The notes under the pieces are model-generated. The model made no database searches and was not told the origin of the DNA. It saw only the letters and a list, made by a program, of their open reading frames with translations. A program made the translations under genes and the position numbers. Positions 1 to 4,604 of a stretch of DNA of 5,713 nucleotides are shown here, piece after piece; the first letter of the stretch is position 1, and every line of letters starts with the position of its first letter. This DNA comes from Methanomassiliicoccaceae archaeon. Its GTDB lineage: Archaea > Thermoplasmatota > Thermoplasmata > Methanomassiliicoccales > Methanomethylophilaceae. The stretch spans positions 1 through 5,713 of the forward strand of contig WRKA01000126.1 in NCBI GenBank assembly GCA_009778265.1. The letters are read 5' to 3'.

Positions 1-8
1 TTGTCCAT
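1..8 (-). CDS. 5' end of a further minus-strand gene, cut by window edge
   Basis: Reading the minus strand past the ankyrin gene's stop codon, a GAGGTG ribosome-site sequence (about 14-19) is followed by five A residues and an ATG at 8-6, then GAC and the window edge. The predicted product therefore begins Met-Asp. Only 13 nt separate this start from the ankyrin stop, and the ribosome site lies in that gap, so the gene is probably translated from the same transcript as the ankyrin gene. Nothing can be said about its function. The start is inferred from ribosome-site spacing alone. Confidence 0.55.
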
Positions 9-13
9 TTTTT

Positions 14-19
14 CACCTC
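14..19 (-). promoter_or_regulatory. Ribosome binding site of the truncated gene at the left edge
   Basis: The minus strand reads GAGGTG, complementary to the usual archaeal 16S 3' end, five nucleotides before the ATG at 8-6. It lies in the 13-nt gap after the ankyrin gene, as expected for an operon-internal gene. Confidence 0.55.
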
Positions 20-21
20 GT

Positions 22-1650
22 TCACATTCTGTTGAGCAGCAGCTTGACCAGCGGCTCGTTGTTCCTCTCGGCGGCGATATCCAGGGCCGTCCTTCCGGCA
101 TTGTTCACCGCGTTCGCGTCGGCGCCGAACTCCAGAAGCATATCGCATGACACCTTCGCATCCGCCTTATCTCTGTTGCCCGCGGCGTAATGTAAAGGAG
201 TATTCCCGTTCCTGTCCGCCGCGTTCGTGTCCGCACCCTTTTCCAGCATCTCTATCTGAAGGTTCTCCGTCGTTCTGAGGTCATGGGCGCCGGCGTACAT
301 AAGTGCCGTCTCTCCGAAACGGTTCTTTATGTTGACATCGGGATCGTACTTCATCAGTTCGGACAGCACCTCCCCCTTTAACCTGCATTTCGCTTTGCTG
401 ATATGGCCGCTGCAGTTACTCTTGCATGCCAATATCAGTAAGGTGTCCTCATCGTCGTTCACCGTCCGATCCGCTTTGACCCCGGCGGCGAATATCGCTT
501 TTACGATCCTCGTGATACGTTTCTCCGAGAATACGTCTATGAATTGTGAATCGTTAACGGGCATCATCGGATTAAGACGGAACAGGTATGCGATCGCGGT
601 ATTTCCGCGTGCATCCTTGAACGACGGATCGGCGCCGCATGCCAGCAGCGCTTCCGCCGCTTCCGCTTTCAGGCTGCCGACGGCCGCGCCGAGCGGGGTG
701 CATCCTCCCATCTTCCTCTCTTCGCCGTCCTTCAGCCCGTTGATGTCCGCGCCTGCCGCCGCGATGGCCTTTACCGCTTCGGCATCGTCCTTCTCTGCCG
801 CCTGATGTAACGTCATGCCTCCGGCCGCCACCGTGGCGCCGTTCCCCTCGACCAGCGTACCGGACAGGAATGCCGCTATCTTCTTTGCGTTCTCTCTTAT
901 CGCGATATCCAGGGCCGTTCTCCCGGAACCGTCCTTTTCGCCGATATCGACGCCCCCTGCGGCGAACGCTTTGACTACACGAAAATAATGTTCCGTTACC
1001 TGCGCCGCTCTCTCGTATTCTTTTTTTGCCTTCTCGGGAGTTCTCGCGTCATTTCGGATGTAACGTTCCGGATCCTCCCCGTCCATCATTGCTCTCATTG
1101 ATTCTCTGGTCTCTTCGAACGCTCTCCGGAGGTCCTTCTTCCTCGCCTCTTCCTTGGTTACCGCGAAACCGGCGCGGGCGCACGCAATGTGTATACCGGT
1201 CGAACCCTGCGCGTTGGTCATATTGAGTTTGACCCCGCGGGCGGCCATCACCTCTACCATCTCCGCCACGCCGTTATCGGCGGCCAAATGATAACAAGTG
1301 TATCCTCTCTGACCTTCTTTGCGGAGTGCGCTCACCCCTTTATCGAGTAACAGTTCCGCGGTCCTTGCGACCGCACCGTCCGGAATCGCGGACGGATAGT
1401 TCCTGCTATGATGCTGATCTGCGAGGTGATGAAGCAGCGTATACGATCTGTCATCTGTGAACGATGGTGATACGCCCGCTTCGAACAGAAGTTCCAATGC
1501 CTCCGGGTGTGCGAAGTCCGCGGCGGTGACCGCAAGTTTGTTCAGAATGTCCTCGCTGTCCCTGTTCTCACCGATAAGTTCACGGTATGCGTCCAGTGCC
1601 GCGTCCCGGCCTTTGTCCTTGTACGCGGAAAATATGTCGCCCGTGTTCAT
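22..1650 (-). CDS. Ankyrin-repeat protein, 542 aa
   Basis: This is a cytoplasmic repeat protein with no visible signal peptide or membrane segment and no catalytic domain. Roughly eleven ankyrin-like repeats can be traced from about residue 35 to the C-terminus. Clear ones lie near 115-145, 243-262, 278-304, 316-346, 445-476, 482-514 and 518-541. They show the usual marks: G-x-TALDIA or G-x-TPLHYAA first helices, and endings such as LLLEFGADANA. The last repeat (LVKLLLNRM) looks like a C-terminal cap. A charged, helix-rich stretch at about 164-222 interrupts the fourth repeat. Ankyrin repeats bind protein partners, but the partner here is unknown. The ATG at 1650 is preceded by a weak GAGGGA site and, 24 nt upstream, an ATAAAAA stretch that could be a TATA box, so the initiation mode is unclear. 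Upstream is the TPR-like gene (52-nt gap) and downstream a truncated gene (13-nt gap). Function is not assigned. Confidence 0.9.
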   Translation of the reverse strand: MNTGDIFSAYKDKGRDAALDAYRELIGENRDSEDILNKLAVTAADFAHPEALELLFEAGVSPSFTDDRSYTLLHHLADQHHSRNYPSAIPDGAVARTAELLLDKGVSALRKEGQRGYTCYHLAADNGVAEMVEVMAARGVKLNMTNAQGSTGIHIACARAGFAVTKEEARKKDLRRAFEETRESMRAMMDGEDPERYIRNDARTPEKAKKEYERAAQVTEHYFRVVKAFAAGGVDIGEKDGSGRTALDIAIRENAKKIAAFLSGTLVEGNGATVAAGGMTLHQAAEKDDAEAVKAIAAAGADINGLKDGEERKMGGCTPLGAAVGSLKAEAAEALLACGADPSFKDARGNTAIAYLFRLNPMMPVNDSQFIDVFSEKRITRIVKAIFAAGVKADRTVNDDEDTLLILACKSNCSGHISKAKCRLKGEVLSELMKYDPDVNIKNRFGETALMYAGAHDLRTTENLQIEMLEKGADTNAADRNGNTPLHYAAGNRDKADAKVSCDMLLEFGADANAVNNAGRTALDIAAERNNEPLVKLLLNRM

Positions 1651-1702
1651 TTCGTCCCTCTGCTTCTCTTTTTTTATCGCCGCGAACGGCTGACCGGAAT
1701 AC

Positions 1703-2191
1703 TTATTTGATATCGTTCTTATATTTTTCGAAGGCCGGACCCGTGAGGCCCGATAATAATTTACGGACCTGTTCGTCCGCCCCTTTTTTTCTGTACACGT
1801 ATATCAGCGCAAGGATCACCGTGTGCATCGCCGCCTCCGGAAAATATGCGAACATATCCGGGTCCATCGGCGTCAGATAGACGCTTTCCGATACCTGCTC
1901 CGTGGCCAGTCTGATGTACGTTCCATTGCTTTCCGGCATCCCCGATCTCGGAGCGGAAGCCGTTTTAATGATGTTCAGCGACCGTTCGAAACAGTGTATC
2001 GCCTCCTGGCCGTCCCCGGACCTCAGACGAAGCAATCCGAGCGCAAAACACGCCGCGGGATCCTTCTCCGCACCGGGTTCCGATAGAAGGAGGAACGCCT
2101 GTGCGTTCCGGCCCTGCCGCATGCACGATATCGCGAAAGCGACCTTCTTCGGATCATTCCCTGATGATGACGGACCTGTGTAAAAACTCAT
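1703..2191 (-). CDS. TPR-like hypothetical protein, 162 aa
   Basis: I do not recognise a named family. The protein is small, soluble and mostly helical. Residues 44-77 fit one tetratricopeptide-type repeat: the Ala/Leu/Gly pattern in ACFALGLLRLRSGD, then EAIHCFERSLNI. Residues 14-40 (VAFAISCMRQGRNAQAFLLL) look like a preceding degenerate repeat, and 118-150 like a third helical pair. Such repeats act as protein-binding scaffolds. I chose the ATG at 2191 and not the one three codons earlier at 2200, because a TATA-like box at 2211-2220 lies about 26 nt upstream of 2191, the spacing for leaderless archaeal transcripts, and is too close to 2200. It is transcribed divergently from mptA. No T-run follows its stop, so read-through into the ankyrin gene is plausible. 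Confidence 0.8.
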   Translation of the reverse strand: MSFYTGPSSSGNDPKKVAFAISCMRQGRNAQAFLLLSEPGAEKDPAACFALGLLRLRSGDGQEAIHCFERSLNIIKTASAPRSGMPESNGTYIRLATEQVSESVYLTPMDPDMFAYFPEAAMHTVILALIYVYRKKGADEQVRKLLSGLTGPAFEKYKNDIK

Positions 2192-2210
2192 GATATGCAT
2201 ATGATAGTAG

Positions 2211-2220
2211 TGATATTAAA
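2211..2220 (-). promoter_or_regulatory. Probable TATA box for the TPR-like gene
   Basis: The minus strand reads TTTAATATCA, an archaeal TATA-like element centred about 26 nt before the ATG at 2191. This spacing implies that transcription starts at or next to the start codon, giving a leaderless mRNA. No ribosome site is visible before that ATG. Confidence 0.55.
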
Positions 2221-2234
2221 GATTCGCTCAAACT

Positions 2235-2269
2235 CTCCGCCGGCCTCCGATATCCGGGTGCCGGCGGAG
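2235..2269. repeat. Inverted repeat, 10-bp perfect arms, in the divergent promoter region
   Basis: CTCCGCCGGC at 2235-2244 is exactly complementary to GCCGGCGGAG at 2260-2269, with a 15-nt spacer that can itself form a 3-bp CCG/CGG pairing. It lies 44-78 nt upstream of the inferred TPR-like transcription start and 85-119 nt upstream of that of mptA. On the plus strand, a run of six T residues follows at 2282-2287. It could be a DNA-binding dyad, or the terminator of a transcript not otherwise visible. Confidence 0.6.
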
Positions 2270-2320
2270 TGCCTTCTGATGTTTTTTGAGTGCTACAACA
2301 TCAATGGTTGATATGCATGC

Positions 2321-2331
2321 CTTTAAAATAT
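2321..2331 (+). promoter_or_regulatory. Probable TATA box of mptA
   Basis: CTTTAAAATAT lies about 27-28 nt before the ATG at 2354. That ATG has no upstream ribosome site, so mptA is probably transcribed as a leaderless mRNA starting at or very near the start codon. This box overlaps the alternative upstream TTG start at 2330, which argues against that start. Confidence 0.6.
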
Positions 2332-2353
2332 GTTGTTCATATCGTACGCACAT

Positions 2354-3235
2354 ATGACATACAGATGCGACGTTCAGAACAGAAAGGTGGATTCCGGTTT
2401 CAGACTGACCAGGGTCGGCGTTACGGGTGTGAAGAAACCGGTGCGCATTAAACGTAACGAGGATGTCGCACTGATAAACGATACGCTGAACTGCACGATC
2501 GATGTCTTTGTCGATCTGCCGGCGGAACAGAGGGGATCGCATCTCTCCAGGAACCTGGAGGTATTGAGAGAGGTGGTCGATGAGAGCGTCGGAAGTCCCG
2601 TTTCCGGAATTGAGACGCTGGCCGTCATCATCTGCCGTAAACTTTTGGAGAGACACGAATATGCGGATACGGCGGAAGTACTGATAATAGCGGAATATTT
2701 CAGGAACAGCAGAACGCCGAACGGAAGGGATACCCTTGAGGTGTACACACTGATCGGCGAATCGTCGGCGGTCAGGGATCAGGGGATATCGAAGACGATA
2801 GGCGTTCAGGTCATCGGCATGACCGCGTGTCCGTGCGCTCAGGAGACCGTCGCCGACGTATTGGATTGCAAAGGAGATATTGCGGTGATGTCCCACAATC
2901 AGAGGAATGTGTGCACCGTGTCCATGACCATGAATGACGATATCGACGTGGAGGCGAACGACCTCATAGATCTTGTGGAAAGATCGTTCTCCTCACCCAC
3001 CTACGAGATCCTGAAAAGGGACGATGAGGCGGCCGTTGTCATCAACGCCCATAACAACCCTAAATTCGTTGAGGACGTTGTCCGCGACGTGCTGAAGAGG
3101 ATCGTCGAACGGTATCCGCAGCTTCCTGACGATGTTGAGATAACGGTAAGAAGCGAATCCGAGGAATCGATACATAAACACAACGCGTTCGCGGAAAGGC
3201 AGACATTCCTCGGGGATCTGAGGAACAACCGCTGA
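2354..3235 (+). CDS. mptA: GTP cyclohydrolase MptA (archaeal type, FolE2/GCYH-IB superfamily)
   Basis: A 293-residue cytoplasmic enzyme, about the usual family length. Characterised MptA converts GTP to 7,8-dihydroneopterin 2',3'-cyclic phosphate, the first step toward tetrahydromethanopterin, and depends on Fe(II). Family hallmarks are visible: VGVTGVKKPVRI (21-32), LPAEQRGSHLSRN (55-67), the signature GMTACPCAQE (155-164) with its Cys-Pro-Cys, SHNQR (180-184), and SPTYEILKRDDEAAVV (214-229). The Cys, His181 and Glu218 are the likely metal-site and catalytic residues by family analogy. The ATG at 2354 is preferred over a TTG at 2330 because the TATA box at 2321-2331 would overlap the longer N-terminus and gives leaderless spacing to 2354. 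The gene stands alone: divergent from the TPR-like gene and closed by a stem/T-run. In some archaea the homologue also feeds folate and archaeosine synthesis, so the end product here is uncertain. Confidence 0.95.
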   Translation: MTYRCDVQNRKVDSGFRLTRVGVTGVKKPVRIKRNEDVALINDTLNCTIDVFVDLPAEQRGSHLSRNLEVLREVVDESVGSPVSGIETLAVIICRKLLERHEYADTAEVLIIAEYFRNSRTPNGRDTLEVYTLIGESSAVRDQGISKTIGVQVIGMTACPCAQETVADVLDCKGDIAVMSHNQRNVCTVSMTMNDDIDVEANDLIDLVERSFSSPTYEILKRDDEAAVVINAHNNPKFVEDVVRDVLKRIVERYPQLPDDVEITVRSESEESIHKHNAFAERQTFLGDLRNNR

Positions 3236-3253
3236 CCGCGGTCTCAGTTTTTT
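3232..3253 (+). terminator. Transcription terminator after mptA
   Basis: Directly at the mptA stop codon lies the perfect palindrome GACCGCGGTC (3234-3243), with CTGA/TCAG pairing available at its flanks, followed by six T residues (3248-3253). Archaeal polymerase terminates at T-runs, so this would separate mptA from the MerR operon 30 nt further on. Confidence 0.6.
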
Positions 3254-3264
3254 GAACATCTGGC

Positions 3265-3282
3265 TATAGAGTTTACTCTATA
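3265..3282. promoter_or_regulatory. Operator dyad of the MerR-SDR operon
   Basis: TATAGAGT-TT-ACTCTATA is a perfect 8-2-8 inverted repeat, which can also be read as 7-4-7 (TATAGAG-N4-CTCTATA). Size and symmetry match operators of MerR-family dimers, and the cognate regulator is encoded immediately downstream. It spans about -54 to -37 relative to the inferred leaderless start, just upstream of the TATA/BRE region. In bacteria such dyads normally lie between the -35 and -10 elements. Autoregulation is inferred. Confidence 0.75.
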
Positions 3283-3296
3283 CAAAAAGTATATCT
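3283..3296 (+). promoter_or_regulatory. BRE/TATA region of the MerR-SDR operon
   Basis: A purine-rich AAAAAG followed by TATATC (centre near 3292) lies about 27 nt before the ATG at 3319, the spacing of a leaderless archaeal promoter. The element sits within an imperfect 18-bp dyad (3283-3300, CAAAA...TTTTG) whose centre is 18 bp from the centre of the upstream operator. Confidence 0.6.
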
Positions 3297-3318
3297 TTTG
3301 CATAGTTCATCTCACAAC

Positions 3319-3756
3319 ATGACCTATTCGATAACGGAAGCGGGAAAGAGGTCCGGACTGTCGGTACACACCCTTCGCTATTACGAGAAGGACGGCCTCA
3401 TGCCGGAGATAAGGCGCGATGAGAAGGGCGGCCGTACGTATACGGATACCGATATTGTGTGGATATCCCTGGTCCGCTGTCTGCGTGAGGCGGACATGCC
3501 GATCCATCTTATCCGCGGATACATCGACCTTGTCAAAGACCCGAACAGCACGACGGAGGACAGACGTTCCGTGATCGTGACATTCAGAAATGAGGTTGAT
3601 GCGAAAATGAGGAAATTTGCGATGGCGCAGAGGCTGATAGACAAAAAACTGGAACTGTACGACGCGGAGATGAACGCCGGCGCGGATAAGAACGCCTGCC
3701 GGGACCGGAACTCCGGATGGGATGAGCTCGCGTCCGTTCTGGAGGGATACGAATGA
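3319..3756 (+). CDS. MerR-family transcriptional regulator, 145 aa
   Basis: The N-terminus is a typical MerR winged helix-turn-helix: YSITEAGKRSGLSVHTLRYYEKDGLM (3-28), a wing ending in GGRTYTDTDI (37-46), and the second helical pair through about residue 75 (LVRCLREADMPIHLIRGYIDL). Residues about 80-118 form the dimerising helix (coiled coil). The short C-terminus has no drug-binding domain and no Cys-x-Cys-type metal site. Cys54 lies in the helix where AdhR/NmlR-type electrophile sensors carry their conserved cysteine, and Cys127 is the only other cysteine. The ATG at 3319 is chosen over a TTG at 3298 because the TATA box spacing points to 3319 and the MerR domain begins there. The stop overlaps the start of the reductase gene (ATGA), so the two are co-translated. 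It probably controls this operon through the dyad at 3265-3282. The inducer is unknown. Confidence 0.92.
   Translation: MTYSITEAGKRSGLSVHTLRYYEKDGLMPEIRRDEKGGRTYTDTDIVWISLVRCLREADMPIHLIRGYIDLVKDPNSTTEDRRSVIVTFRNEVDAKMRKFAMAQRLIDKKLELYDAEMNAGADKNACRDRNSGWDELASVLEGYE
3741..3745 (+). promoter_or_regulatory. Ribosome binding site of the SDR gene
   Basis: GGAGG lies inside the last codons of the MerR gene, seven nucleotides before the ATG at 3753. This supports that start and shows that the operon-internal gene uses a Shine-Dalgarno site, whereas the first gene of the operon appears leaderless. Confidence 0.7.
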
Positions 3757-4532
3757 ATAAAGTGGCGCTGATCACCGGGACCACGAGCGGCATCGGATAT
3801 TCGATGTGCGAAAGATTCGCAAAGGAAAAGATCGATCTGATCCTTGTATCAAGGGACCATGAGAAACTCAGGAAGCAAAAAGAGCGGTTGGAACGCGAGC
3901 ATAACGTTAACGTATGGACGATCGCCCATGACCTCGCAGAACCGGACGCCGCTGTGAGCGTTCATGAGAAGGTATGCGAATTCGGTGTATTTGTCGATCT
4001 ACTGGTACATAACGCGGGATTCGACCGCGCCGGAAGATTTGCCGTGACGGATATTGAAAAAGAGAAGGAGATGATACATCTGCATACGGTTTTCGTCACC
4101 GAGCTAACAAAACTTCTGCTTCCATCAATGATCTCGCGGAAGGACGGAAAGATATTGTTCATCGGTTCCACGGCATCGCTGATACCCTGCGCGCTGAGTG
4201 CCGTCTATTCGGCAACGAAATCGTATATCCTGTTCTTCTCTCTGGCCCTCAGAACGGAACTAAAAGGTACCGGCGTCACATCCACGGTACTCTGCCCCGG
4301 CGCCACAAGAACAAGATTCGCTGAAAATGCGGACCTCGAGGGCACCCCGCTTTTCACCAAACATGTGATGAGTCCGGAGAAGGTGGCCGATGCCGGGTAC
4401 AGAAGCATGATGAAGGGCAAAGCGAAACATGTTCCCGGGATGTACAACAAATTGCTTGTCCTTTCATCGAAGATCCTTCCTTCCTCCGTGGTACAGCGTT
4501 CGGCGGTGAAGATGTTCACAAAAAAGGAATGA
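3753..4532 (+). CDS. Short-chain dehydrogenase/reductase (SDR), 259 aa
   Basis: A cytoplasmic NAD(P)-dependent oxidoreductase of the classical SDR family, of normal length. The Rossmann fold shows TGTTSGIG (8-15), NAG (87-89), Ser139 and the YxxxK pair Tyr152/Lys156, with the usual 13-residue Ser-Tyr distance. PGATRTRF (182-189) follows as the nicotinamide-side loop. Arg34, just after the second strand (LILVSRD), suggests preference for NADP(H). The residue aligning with the catalytic tetrad Asn is His111 (IHLHTVFVTELTKLLLP, where relatives read roughly L-N-V). This may alter the proton relay. The closest style is the DltE/YqjQ-like group (COG0300), whose substrates are mostly unknown. The start overlaps the MerR stop (ATGA), so the reductase is probably the regulator's main target. 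A role in reducing a reactive carbonyl is inferred from this pairing and from Cys54 of the regulator; it is not shown. Confidence 0.93.
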   Translation: MNKVALITGTTSGIGYSMCERFAKEKIDLILVSRDHEKLRKQKERLEREHNVNVWTIAHDLAEPDAAVSVHEKVCEFGVFVDLLVHNAGFDRAGRFAVTDIEKEKEMIHLHTVFVTELTKLLLPSMISRKDGKILFIGSTASLIPCALSAVYSATKSYILFFSLALRTELKGTGVTSTVLCPGATRTRFAENADLEGTPLFTKHVMSPEKVADAGYRSMMKGKAKHVPGMYNKLLVLSSKILPSSVVQRSAVKMFTKKE

Positions 4533-4557
4533 CGGAGGGATCCTCCCTCTCCCTCCG
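4520..4557 (-). terminator. Hairpin plus T-run terminating the YhcG transcript
   Basis: CGGAGGGA (4533-4540) pairs perfectly with TCCCTCCG (4550-4557) around a 9-nt loop. A competing GAGGGA/TCCCTC hairpin shares its left arm. Read on the minus strand, the stem is followed after seven nucleotides by six T residues (4525-4520), so it best serves the YhcG gene, running into the 3' end of the convergent reductase gene. On the plus strand no T-run follows. Confidence 0.55.
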
Positions 4558-4604
4558 GCAATAATGAACAAAAGATGACACGCCGATCGCTTTGTCCCTT
4601 CTCC

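Noticed and set aside
329..805. Plus-strand open frame of 158 codons inside the ankyrin gene region
   Set aside because: Its Ser/Ala/Pro-rich translation is the expected antisense reflection of repetitive GC-rich ankyrin codons.
2330..2353. Eight-codon N-terminal extension of MptA from a TTG start
   Set aside because: The extension overlaps the best TATA box, and the leaderless spacing fits the ATG at 2354.
2228..2896. Long open frame of 222 codons on the minus strand opposite mptA
   Set aside because: It lies antisense to a clearly recognised enzyme gene, its translation is rich in Arg and His without any family pattern, and it runs into the divergent promoter region.
3298..3318. Seven-codon extension of the MerR protein from a TTG start
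   Set aside because: There is no ribosome site, the TTG lies next to the TATA element, and the MerR domain begins at the ATG at 3319.
3828..3837. AGATCGATCT palindrome in the SDR gene
   Set aside because: A ten-base palindrome inside coding sequence is expected by chance in a window of this size.
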